In this document: positions 1-5,593 of the stretch, in pieces
Position numbering within the stretch: position 1 is the stretch's first letter
How the letters are laid out: each line of letters opens with the position of its first letter
DNA from: Clostridiales bacterium
GTDB taxonomy: Bacteria > Bacillota > Clostridia > Oscillospirales > Oscillospiraceae
Length of the DNA stretch: 6,923 bases
NCBI GenBank assembly: GCA_019418525.1
Contig: DYBS01000103.1
Span: 1 to 6,923, forward strand
Direction of reading: 5' to 3'
Notes under the pieces: model-generated
The model's database searches: none
Seen by the model: the letters and a program-made list of their open reading frames with translations, nothing else
Told to the model about the DNA's origin: nothing
Position numbers and translations under genes: made by a program

Positions 1-478
1 CCGGCGCACCGCACACAGCGCAGGAGGCGATCAGGGGCTCGTAGCCGATGAGTGCCATCAGCTTGAGCTCAAAGGCCCCCTTCACAATTGGCTGGGGCTT
101 TTGCAGCTTGTCCAGGGCGTAGAGGGAGTTCAGAATCAGAGACAACAGGGCGGGCTCGGGCTGCTCGTCCCCGGTCACCCGCTCCACCACCTCGGCAAAG
201 TAGGAACCCAAGGCCAGCTTCTCCACGTCCTGACGCACTCCCCAGAAGAGCTCCAGGGGCTCGGCGCTGTTGAGCCCATACCGCTCCCGGTAACCGAAGA
301 GGGTCACCTCCGACCAGGTCAGCAGCTGGCTGGAGGCCGCCAGGGGGCTCCCTCGGCGGCGGCAGCCCCGGGCGCGCACCGTCACCTTGCCCAGGTCCTG
401 GGTGAAGAGGGTGAGGATGCGGTCGCTGTCCTTATAGTCCACGGCGCGGAGGACCAGCGCCTTGGTGTCGATGAGCAT
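1..478 (-). CDS. recO: DNA repair protein RecO (3' part cut by window edge)
   Basis: RecO binds single-stranded DNA and, with RecR, loads RecA during gap repair by the RecFOR pathway in the cytoplasm. The 159 visible residues start MLIDTKALVLRAVDYKDSDR, the usual RecO N-terminal OB-fold opening, with the ILTLFTQDLGKVTVRARGCRR strand region at about 21-41. The helical part follows, with GSYFAEVVER at 91-100. C153 and C156 (CAVC) at the visible end look like the first half of the zinc-binding four-cysteine site found in many RecO proteins. The family is usually about 240-260 residues, so roughly a third lies beyond the left edge. The ATG lies one base after the era stop codon, and an AAGGA ribosome site sits in the last era codons, so the two genes should be co-transcribed and translationally coupled. 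Nothing looks broken. Identification is by recognition of the sequence and by the era neighbour. Confidence 0.93.
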   Translation of the reverse strand, partial: MLIDTKALVLRAVDYKDSDRILTLFTQDLGKVTVRARGCRRRGSPLAASSQLLTWSEVTLFGYRERYGLNSAEPLELFWGVRQDVEKLALGSYFAEVVERVTGDEQPEPALLSLILNSLYALDKLQKPQPIVKGAFELKLMALIGYEPLIASCAVCGAP

Positions 479-479
479 A

Positions 480-1373
480 TTACTCGTCCTTGTAGCCGAA
501 GTTGTGGATCAGGTTCAGATTGTCCCGCCAGTTCTCCTTCACCTTCACCCAGGTCTGGAGATAGACCTTGGCGCCCATGAAGCGCTCGATGTCCTGCCGG
601 GCCAAGGTGGAGATCTTCTTGAGCATGGAGCCGCCCTTGCCGATGATGATGCCCTTGTGGCTCTCCTTCTCGCAGTAGATGGTGGCGTCGATCTCAATGA
701 CCTCGTCCCGCTCCCGCTCGGCAAAGCGCACCAGCTCCACGGCGGTGCCGTGGGGGATCTCCTTATCCAGACAGAGCAGGAGCTTCTCCCGCAAAATCTC
801 GGCGCAGACCTGCCGCTCGGGCTGGTCGGTGACCATGTCCTCGGGGAAGAGCTGGGGACCCTCGGGGAGGAACTCGTCCAACACCCTCAGAAGCTCCTCC
901 ACACCCTCGCCCTTCTTGGCAGAGATGGGCAGGATGGCGTTGAACTCATGGGCCGCGCCGTAGGTCTGCATGACGGCCAGGAGTTCCTCCTTCTCCACGG
1001 TGTCGATCTTGTTGATGAGGAGCAGGGACGGCACGCCCAGGGCCTTGATGCGGGAGATGAGCTCCTCCTCAGGGCCGCCGATGTGGGGGATGGGCTCCAC
1101 GATGAGGCACACCGCGTCCACGTCGGCCACGCTGTCCTTAACCACCTTCACCATATAGTCGCCCAGCTTGGTGCGGGCCCGGTGGAGGCCCGGCGTGTCC
1201 AGAAAGACGAACTGGCTCTCCCCCCGATTCACCACCGCGCAGATGCGGTTGCGGGTGGTCTGGGGCTTGTTGGAGACAATGGCGATCTTCTCGCCCACCA
1301 GAGCGTTAGTCAGGGTGGATTTGCCCACGTTGGGCCGCCCCACCAGGGCGATCATACCGGATTTCTTGATCAT
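480..1373 (-). CDS. era: GTPase Era, ribosome small-subunit assembly
   Basis: Era is a GTPase that binds the 3' end of 16S rRNA and helps the 30S subunit mature. The 297-residue protein has the normal length and layout. G1 is GRPNVGKST at 12-20, the switch I region with KPQTTRNRI is at 36-44, G3 is DTPG at 59-62, G4 is NKID at 121-124 and G5 is SAK at 151-153. The C-terminal KH RNA-binding domain carries GIIIGKGGSMLKKI at 241-254. All GTP-binding motifs are intact. The chosen start is the first ATG, with a modest GAGG about 10 bases upstream; Met7 is a possible alternative. It lies upstream of recO with a one-base gap and downstream of the broken lipoprotein frame and ybeY. YbeY and Era act in the same rRNA-maturation process, which fits their linkage. 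A long open frame on the opposite strand here is only a codon-bias shadow. Confidence 0.97.
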   Translation of the reverse strand: MIKKSGMIALVGRPNVGKSTLTNALVGEKIAIVSNKPQTTRNRICAVVNRGESQFVFLDTPGLHRARTKLGDYMVKVVKDSVADVDAVCLIVEPIPHIGGPEEELISRIKALGVPSLLLINKIDTVEKEELLAVMQTYGAAHEFNAILPISAKKGEGVEELLRVLDEFLPEGPQLFPEDMVTDQPERQVCAEILREKLLLCLDKEIPHGTAVELVRFAERERDEVIEIDATIYCEKESHKGIIIGKGGSMLKKISTLARQDIERFMGAKVYLQTWVKVKENWRDNLNLIHNFGYKDE

Positions 1374-1404
1374 GTTAGGTCATCCTCAACTTTCTTGAGC
1401 TTAT

Positions 1405-1752
1405 TTAGGTTTCGCCGTGATAATTCAGATCCTGCCAGGCCTCTTCCAACGGTGCCCAGCTGCGGCTGTTCAGGTCGTACTCCCCAGCGAGATTTCCGAC
1501 CAGGACCGGGTCCTTTGGACCGTGGAGGACCGGGTGGATGGGGCCCTCACCGAGCTGGTCCAGAGTGACCCAAAAATCCTCCACCTGGAGGGCCTTGTGG
1601 TTTTCATCCGCCAGCTACCGGACGGCCATTTTCTCCGGGGTATGGTTGGCCTCCGGCGTGGGAGAGGGCCCGGCCTCTGGGGCCAAGCAGGCGCACAACC
1701 CGCACAGCAGAGCGGCACTCAGCACCAGGGGGAGTTTATTCTGCGCCTTGAT
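1405..1752 (-). pseudogene. Small lipoprotein reading frame with an in-frame TAG and no standard start codon
   Basis: Read on the minus strand, this frame overlaps the last 17 bases of ybeY and stays open to a TAA at 1407-1405, except for one TAG at 1617-1615. Its beginning looks like a bacterial lipoprotein signal: IKAQNKLPLVL, then a hydrophobic run and the lipobox LCAC with the lipidated Cys near residue 22. A Pro/Glu/Thr-rich linker (PEAGPSPTPEANHTPEKMAV) follows. After the TAG about 70 more codons stay open, with protein-like composition and G/C-rich third positions (for example DPVLVGNLAGEYDLNSRSW and APLEEAWQDLNYHGE). No ATG, GTG or TTG precedes the signal in frame. The natural start position holds ATC, one base after GGAGGAG. 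An in-frame GTG at 1725-1723 would remove the positively charged N-region. I infer a recently inactivated lipoprotein gene of about 115 codons. I do not recognise the family or any function. A sequencing error, or true TAG readthrough, remains possible. Confidence 0.6.
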
Positions 1753-2248
1753 TCTCCTCCCGGGTGATGCCCAGCGCGCCCAGGATGGCCTCCTCCCGGG
1801 CTCTCATCTGTTTCTTCTGCGGCCCCTCGTCCAGGTGGTCGTAGCCCAGCAGGTGGAGCACCGAGTGGACCGCCAGGTAGCACAGCTCCCGGCGCTCACT
1901 ATGGCCGAACTCCGCCGCCTGGGCCTTGATGTGGTCCACCGACAGCACCATGTCCCCCAGGGGCAGCAGGCCGCTGCCCGGGTCCAGGAGGTCGGTGTCC
2001 TCCTCCGTGGGGGGCTCCCCCGGGTTGAACTCGAACATGGGAAAGGAGAGCACGTCGGTGGCGCGGTCCACGTCCCGCTGCTCCCTGTTGATCTGGTGGA
2101 TGCCTTCGTCGTCGGTGAACAGTACGTCGATCTCGCAGGGCAGGCCCACCCCCTCGGCCGCCAGGGCCGCGGGGATCACCTCCCGCAGTGCGTCGGCAAA
2201 GGGCTCCACGCCCTCCACCTCAGTCTCGATGATGATCTGGTGCTCCAT
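1736..2248 (-). CDS. ybeY: Endoribonuclease YbeY, 16S rRNA maturation factor
   Basis: YbeY is a zinc-dependent RNase involved in 16S rRNA 3'-end maturation and ribosome quality control in the cytoplasm. The protein is 170 residues, normal for the family. The zinc site HSVLHLLGYDH is at 128-138 (H128, H132, H138), matching the family HxxxHxxxxxH pattern. The upstream region typical of the family is also present: INREQRDVDRATDVLSFPM at 53-71 and LGDMVLSVDHIKAQA at 97-111. I chose the ATG at 2248 because an AAAGGAGA ribosome site lies 8 bases before it. Longer in-frame extensions run back through the terminator and the tRNA gene and are not real. The C-terminus overlaps the broken lipoprotein frame. 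The tRNA-Pro terminator ends 29 bp upstream and I see no promoter in the gap, so transcription probably comes from readthrough or from a promoter I cannot recognise. Confidence 0.96.
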   Translation of the reverse strand: MEHQIIIETEVEGVEPFADALREVIPAALAAEGVGLPCEIDVLFTDDEGIHQINREQRDVDRATDVLSFPMFEFNPGEPPTEEDTDLLDPGSGLLPLGDMVLSVDHIKAQAAEFGHSERRELCYLAVHSVLHLLGYDHLDEGPQKKQMRAREEAILGALGITREENQGAE

Positions 2249-2277
2249 GCAGGCTGTCTCCTTTCTTCTCGAGCGGT

Positions 2278-2322
2278 AAAAAAACGAAAAGCCGCCGTGA
2301 ACGATGCAGCGTTCACGGCGGC
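2278..2322 (-). terminator. Rho-independent terminator after tRNA-Pro
   Basis: A perfect 13-bp inverted repeat, GCCGCCGTGAACG at 2291-2303 and its complement at 2310-2322 with a 6-base loop, is followed on the minus strand by a U-rich run (TTTTCGTTTTTTT, complement of 2278-2290). On the plus strand the hairpin is not followed by T residues, so it acts on minus-strand transcripts. It begins 2 bp after the encoded CCA of the tRNA. Confidence 0.92.
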
Positions 2323-2324
2323 GG

Positions 2325-2401
2325 TGGTCGGAGTGCCGGGATTCGAACCCGGGGCCTCTTGGACCCGAACCAAGCGCGATACCAAACTTCGCCACACCCC
2401 G
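2325..2401 (-). tRNA. tRNA-Pro (anticodon CGG), CCA encoded
   Basis: A full cloverleaf can be folded on the minus strand. The acceptor stem is CGGGGTG with CACTCCG (one G-U pair). The D stem is GCGA/TCGC. The anticodon stem CTTGG/CCAAG encloses the loop TTCGGGT, giving anticodon CGG for codon CCG, with G37 as expected for proline tRNAs. The variable loop is 5 bases (AGGCC) and the T arm is CCGGG-TTCGAAT-CCCGG. The discriminator A is followed by an encoded CCA (complement of 2325-2327). The mature 5' end lies about 15 bases beyond a consensus -10 box, which leaves only a very short leader for RNase P. A terminator follows at once, so the gene can form its own short transcription unit. Confidence 0.97.
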
Positions 2402-2416
2402 ATAGGACAGTTTCTT

Positions 2417-2445
2417 ATTATAAGTGCTCTTTCCCCGTTTGTCAA
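2417..2445 (-). promoter_or_regulatory. Sigma-A promoter of tRNA-Pro
   Basis: On the minus strand an exact TTGACA (complement of 2440-2445) is separated by exactly 17 bases from an exact TATAAT (complement of 2417-2422). This is a full-consensus vegetative promoter, as expected for a stable RNA gene. Transcription should start about 7 bases past the -10 box, a few bases ahead of the mature tRNA. It may also feed ybeY, era and recO by readthrough of the terminator. Confidence 0.93.
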
Positions 2446-2544
2446 GCCTCCCCATAAAATCTTCCTGAGGTGTCTGCCTGCGGCGGACGGACGCCCCCAC
2501 CTCTCCCCTATTATTTTTACTGGGTAAAAAACTCGTGAATATTA
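2446..2544. other. Divergent intergenic spacer between tRNA-Pro and the pot promoter
   Basis: About 100 bases with no supported gene. A GC-rich hairpin (GTCTGCC-TGC-GGCGGAC, 2472-2488, with one T-G pair) lies inside a wider GAGGTG...CACCTC pair (2467-2472 and 2498-2503, sharing base 2472 with the inner stem). It is not directly followed by a clear T-run in either direction, so I do not call it a terminator. The right end is AT-rich and holds the inverted repeat listed separately. Confidence 0.5.
2514..2530. repeat. AT-rich inverted repeat just upstream of the pot promoter
   Basis: TTTTTAC-TGG-GTAAAAA is a perfect 7-bp inverted repeat with a 3-base centre, ending 14 bases before the -35 box of the pot promoter. 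It could be an operator half-site pair or simply A/T-rich upstream promoter DNA that contacts the RNA polymerase alpha subunit. Which of these it is cannot be told from the sequence. Confidence 0.45.
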
Positions 2545-2573
2545 TTGACATTTTGGACAGAACCATATATAGT
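2545..2573 (+). promoter_or_regulatory. Sigma-A promoter of the potABCD operon
   Basis: An exact TTGACA at 2545-2550, a 17-base spacer and TATAGT at 2568-2573 make a near-consensus vegetative promoter. It points at potA, with an expected start near 2580 and a leader of about 70 bases. It is the only good promoter seen before potA. Confidence 0.88.
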
Positions 2574-2586
2574 TGTGTCGTTCGAA

Positions 2587-2619
2587 AAGGCGTACCCAAC
2601 CGCCAAATGGGTGCGCCTT
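2587..2619 (+). promoter_or_regulatory. Stable hairpin in the potA leader RNA
   Basis: AAGGCGTACCCA (2587-2598) pairs over 12 positions with TGGGTGCGCCTT (2608-2619), including one U-G pair, around a 9-base loop. The hairpin sits at the very start of the predicted transcript, and a TTCGAA lies on each side (2581-2586 and 2630-2635). The bases after it (CTATTTCTGATT) are only moderately U-rich, so this is at best a weak terminator or attenuator. It may instead stabilise the mRNA 5' end or bind a regulator. Function is not known. Confidence 0.6.
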
Positions 2620-2649
2620 CTATTTCTGATTCGAAATGGGGGAGGATAC

Positions 2650-3831
2650 ATGGCTAAGGAGCTGATCCGTCTTTCGGACTGTTTTGTCCAGTTCGATGAC
2701 GACATCATCTTGGATCATATCAATCTCTACATCAATGACAAAGAATTTCTGACACTTCTGGGCCCCAGCGGCTGCGGGAAGACCACCACCTTGCGCCTCA
2801 TTGGAGGGTTTCTGAAACCGACCTCCGGCGAGGTGCTTTTTGACGGCGAACGGATCAACGATGTGCCCCCCCACAAGCGGGCGGTCAACACCGTGTTCCA
2901 GAAGTACGCCCTCTTCCCCCACCTGAATGTCTTTGAAAATATTGCCTTCGGCCTTCGTATCCCCCAGGCCATCCCCGGTGAGAAAAAGAAGCGCAAGCTC
3001 CCCGAGAGCGAGATCCAGCAGCGGGTCATGGAGATGCTGGAGATCGTCAACCTGAAGGGCTTCGAGAAGCGCTCCATCGCCTCCCTCTCCGGCGGCCAGC
3101 AGCAGCGTGTGGCCATCGCCCGGGCTCTGGTCAATCAGCCCAAGGTCCTGCTGCTGGATGAGCCTCTGGGCGCGCTGGACATGCGCCTGCGCAAGGACAT
3201 GCAGAACGAGCTCAAGCGCATCCAGCAGACCATGGGCATCACCTTTATCTATGTCACCCACGATCAGGAGGAGGCCCTGGCCATGTCCGACACCGTGGTG
3301 GTCATGGACGGCGGATACATCCAGCAGATCGGCACCCCCGAGGACATCTACAACGAGCCCAAGAACGCCTTTGTGGCCGACTTCATCGGCGAGTCCAACA
3401 TCATCGACGGCATCATGCGCGCCGACGGGCTGGTGGAGATCTTCAACCGGAAGTTCCAGTGCCTGGACAAGGGCTTTGAGAAGGACGAGCCGGTGGACGT
3501 GGTCATCCGTCCCGAGGACGTAGACATCGTGCCCGAGGATCAGGGTCAGCTCCGGGGCACCGTCACCTCCGTCACCTTCAAGGGCATGCAGTACGACATC
3601 ATCGTGGATTTCTACGGCTTCAAGTGGCTCATCCAGACCACCGACTTCTGCCCTGTGGACTCCCGTATCGGCATCAAGATCGACCCCGACGGCATCCACG
3701 TCATGAAGAAGAGCCAGTACTCCGGCATGTTCGGCGATTACAGCTCTTACAGCGAGGAGTACGAGGAGATCAGCGACGCCGAGTACGACCCGGAGGCCGA
3801 GGAGGAGCAGGAGGACGGCCATGAAGAATAG
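2650..3831 (+). CDS. potA: Polyamine ABC transporter ATP-binding protein PotA
   Basis: PotA is the ATPase that powers spermidine/putrescine import on the inner face of the membrane with PotB and PotC. The 393-residue protein has Walker A GPSGCGKTT at 38-46, the Q-loop Gln at 84, signature LSGGQ at 146-150, Walker B VLLLDEP at 166-172 and the switch His at 204 (THDQEEAL). The C-terminal TOBE-type regulatory domain (about 282-352) includes VVIRPEDVDIVPE. The ATG at 2650 has GGAGG four bases upstream; in-frame codons further up run into the promoter and are not coding. Two features stand out. A basic insertion, GEKKKRK at 110-116, lies between the Q-loop and the signature. The last 27 residues carry 15 Asp/Glu, an acidic tail that the E. 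coli-type protein lacks. The gene overlaps potB by 11 bases. Confidence 0.96.
   Translation: MAKELIRLSDCFVQFDDDIILDHINLYINDKEFLTLLGPSGCGKTTTLRLIGGFLKPTSGEVLFDGERINDVPPHKRAVNTVFQKYALFPHLNVFENIAFGLRIPQAIPGEKKKRKLPESEIQQRVMEMLEIVNLKGFEKRSIASLSGGQQQRVAIARALVNQPKVLLLDEPLGALDMRLRKDMQNELKRIQQTMGITFIYVTHDQEEALAMSDTVVVMDGGYIQQIGTPEDIYNEPKNAFVADFIGESNIIDGIMRADGLVEIFNRKFQCLDKGFEKDEPVDVVIRPEDVDIVPEDQGQLRGTVTSVTFKGMQYDIIVDFYGFKWLIQTTDFCPVDSRIGIKIDPDGIHVMKKSQYSGMFGDYSSYSEEYEEISDAEYDPEAEEEQEDGHEE
3803..3820 (+). promoter_or_regulatory. potB ribosome-binding site inside the potA acidic tail
   Basis: The GAG/GAC codons for the PotA tail (GAGGAGCAGGAGGACGGCC before the ATG) include GGAGG 7 bases upstream of the potB start. 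The Glu-rich tail and the potB ribosome site are therefore the same bases, which supports translational coupling of the two overlapping genes. Confidence 0.7.
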
Positions 3832-4675
3832 GCTCTCCCTCTTCGCCGGCCCCTATGTGGTGTGGATGGCCCTCTTTGTGGTCATCCCCATCCTGATGAT
3901 CGTCTTTTACGCCTTCTCTAGTGCCGACGGCGGCTTCACGCTGGACAATTTCGCCCGCATCGGGGAATATCTCCCTGTCTTTCTCCGCTCCTTTGAGCTG
4001 GCGTTCCTGGCCACCCTCATCTGCCTGCTCATCGGCTACCCCATCTCCTGCGCCCTGGCCCGGGAGGGGGCTCAGTTCCAGCGCATCGCCATGATGCTCA
4101 TCATGCTGCCCATGTGGATGAACTTCCTCCTGCGTACCTACGCCTGGATGTCCATTCTGGAGAACACCGGTCTCCTGAACCGCTTTTTCTCCGCCATCGG
4201 GCTCTTTGATCTCATCAACAGCATCTTCGGCACTGACATCGAGTACTTCAAGATGATCAACACCTCCGGCGCCGTGGTGCTGGGCATGGTGTACAACTTC
4301 CTGCCCTTCATGATCCTGCCCATCTACTCGGTCATCGTCAAGCTGGACCACCGGCTCATCGAGGCTGCCCGGGATCTGGGCGCCGACTCCGCCACCGTGT
4401 TCCGCCGGGTCACCCTTCCCCTGTCTCTGCCGGGTGTGCTCAGCGGCATCACCATGGTGTTCGTCCCCGCGGTGTCCACCTTCGCCATCTCCCAGCTGCT
4501 GGGCGGCGGCAAGCAGATGCTGCTGGGCAATCTGATCGAAATGCAGTTTAAGGGCGCGGCCTACAACCCCTATCTGGGCTCCGCCGTGGCTCTGGTCATG
4601 ATGATCGTGGTGGTCATTTGCATGGCCGTGATGAATCGCTTCGGTGAGGGCGAGGAACAGGCGGTGGTCCTGTGA
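3821..4675 (+). CDS. potB: Polyamine ABC transporter permease PotB
   Basis: PotB is one of two permease subunits that form the membrane channel of the spermidine/putrescine importer. The 284-residue protein shows six likely membrane helices at about 10-31, 56-80, 89-112, 149-173, 205-227 and 252-272. The cytoplasmic EAA loop that docks on the ATPase is EAARDLGADSATVFRRVTLP at 181-200, followed by LSLPGV. The N-terminal segment (SLFAGPYVVWMALFVVIPI) and the LPMWMNFLLRTYAWM stretch at 96-110 are typical of PotB/PotH-type permeases. The ATG overlaps the end of potA by 11 bases, and the last codons overlap the potC start by 4 bases (GTGA), so all three are made from one transcript. Length and motifs are normal. 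The substrate is inferred from family and from operon context. Confidence 0.95.
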   Translation: MKNRLSLFAGPYVVWMALFVVIPILMIVFYAFSSADGGFTLDNFARIGEYLPVFLRSFELAFLATLICLLIGYPISCALAREGAQFQRIAMMLIMLPMWMNFLLRTYAWMSILENTGLLNRFFSAIGLFDLINSIFGTDIEYFKMINTSGAVVLGMVYNFLPFMILPIYSVIVKLDHRLIEAARDLGADSATVFRRVTLPLSLPGVLSGITMVFVPAVSTFAISQLLGGGKQMLLGNLIEMQFKGAAYNPYLGSAVALVMMIVVVICMAVMNRFGEGEEQAVVL

Positions 4676-5538
4676 AAAACAAACCTTCTGTGTTCAGCCG
4701 GGTCTTTATGGCCCTGGTGTTCCTCTTCCTGTACGCCCCCATCTTTGTGCTCATCGTCTTTTCCTTCAATGACTCCAACTCCCGCTCGGTGTGGGCCGGG
4801 TTCACCCTGGACTGGTATGTGGAGCTCTTCAAGGATCAGCAGATCATTGACGCCCTCTACACCACTCTGGCCGTGTCCGCCCTGGCTTCGGTCATTGCCA
4901 CCGTGGCGGGCACCTTCGCCGCCATCGGCTTTTACAACATGCGCCGGCGCTGGCGCACTCCCCTGATGACGGTGAACAACATCCCCATGATGAACGCCGA
5001 CATCGTCACCGGCGTGTCTCTGTGCCTCTTCTTCGTGGCCGCCTTCGGGCTGTGGAGCACGGTGGCCTCCTGGCTCAACGCCAACCTGGGTACCGCGCTT
5101 CCCACGACGCTCTATCTGGGCTTCGGGACCATGCTGGTGGCCCACATCACCTTCAACATTCCCTATGTCATCCTGTCCGTCATGCCGAAACTGCGGCAGA
5201 TGGACAAGAACCTGGTGGACGCCGCCCAGGACCTGGGCTGCACCTGGATGCAGGCCTTCTGGAAGGTCGTGGTGCCCGAGATCAAGCCGGGCATTGTCAA
5301 CGGCCTCCTCATCGCCTTCACCATGAGCGTGGACGACTTCGTCATCTCCTACTTCACCGCCGGCTCGTCCACCGCCAACCTGGCCATGCGCATCTACGCC
5401 ATGACCAAGAAGCGCATCAGCCCCAAGGTCAACGCCGTGTCCACCCTGCTGTTTGTCACGGTGCTGGTTCTCCTCATCGTCATCAACGTGCGGGAGGCCC
5501 GGCAGGCCAAGGCCGAAGAGCGGCGCAAAGCGGCTTGA
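4672..5538 (+). CDS. potC: Polyamine ABC transporter permease PotC
   Basis: PotC is the second permease subunit of the polyamine importer. The 288-residue protein starts at GTG, which overlaps the potB stop as GTGA; no ATG is available nearby without losing the first membrane helix. Predicted membrane segments are at about 11-31, 64-86, 108-130, 144-170, 207-229 and 255-272. The EAA loop is DAAQDLGCTWMQAFWKVVVP at 183-202, followed by EIKPGI. The stretch GLLIAFTMSVDDFVISYFTAG at 211-231 is characteristic of PotC/PotI proteins. The C-terminus is a basic, charged cytoplasmic tail (REARQAKAEERRKAA). The GTG start and weak upstream ribosome site suggest that translation depends on coupling to potB. 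The 52 bp after it, before potD, hold a hairpin. Confidence 0.95.
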   Translation: MKNKPSVFSRVFMALVFLFLYAPIFVLIVFSFNDSNSRSVWAGFTLDWYVELFKDQQIIDALYTTLAVSALASVIATVAGTFAAIGFYNMRRRWRTPLMTVNNIPMMNADIVTGVSLCLFFVAAFGLWSTVASWLNANLGTALPTTLYLGFGTMLVAHITFNIPYVILSVMPKLRQMDKNLVDAAQDLGCTWMQAFWKVVVPEIKPGIVNGLLIAFTMSVDDFVISYFTAGSSTANLAMRIYAMTKKRISPKVNAVSTLLFVTVLVLLIVINVREARQAKAEERRKAA

Positions 5539-5560
5539 TTTTTACCCTGCAGGGTGAAAA
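5539..5560 (+). promoter_or_regulatory. Hairpin between potC and potD
   Basis: The palindrome ACCCTGCAGGGT (5544-5555) is flanked by TTTTT on the left and GAAAA on the right, so the stem can extend to about 9 bp around a TGCA loop. It starts directly at the potC stop codon. No U-run follows, so it is not a terminator on the plus strand. It may shape mRNA processing or stability so that potD is expressed more than potABC. It could also be a DNA operator. Confidence 0.5.
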
Positions 5561-5576
5561 TAGATTCTTACACATT

Positions 5577-5593
5577 GGAGGAATGATCAATTG
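5577..5593 (+). promoter_or_regulatory. Ribosome site deciding the TTG start of potD
   Basis: A strong GGAGG at 5577-5581 lies 9 bases before TTG (5591). The ATG at 5583 is only one base after the GGAGG and runs to a stop after three codons (ATG ATC AAT TGA), overlapping the TTG. Only the TTG gives the Lys-Lys N-region and full signal peptide of PotD, so TTG is the start. Confidence 0.75.

Noticed and set aside
1375..1383. ATG ACC TAA mini-frame just before era
   Set aside because: The ATG directly abuts the GAGG, leaving no spacing for initiation, so it is probably chance.
462..1568. A 368-codon plus-strand frame across era
   Set aside because: It is antisense to an intact era with all GTPase motifs, and its translation has no recognisable domain.
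1470..1718. An 82-codon minus-strand frame between ybeY and era
   Set aside because: Its translation is Arg/Pro/Ser/Trp-rich, typical of a wrong frame. The neighbouring frame carries the lipoprotein signal and protein-like composition.
2467..2503. GC-rich hairpin in the tRNA-pot spacer considered as a terminator
   Set aside because: No U-run follows the stem directly on either strand, and no gene ends next to it.
2249..2599. An N-terminal extension of ybeY
   Set aside because: It would read through the terminator and the tRNA-Pro gene. The ATG at 2248 has a proper ribosome site and gives the family's usual length.
2545..2649. A 35-codon N-terminal extension of potA
   Set aside because: It begins in the -35 box and passes through the promoter and the leader hairpin. 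The ATG at 2650 has a strong ribosome site and gives the normal PotA N-terminus.
2620..3822. A 400-codon open frame on the minus strand antisense to potA
   Set aside because: It mirrors potA with a low-complexity Leu/Val/Asp/His-rich translation, has no ribosome site or family motif, and is the usual antisense shadow of G/C-ending codons.
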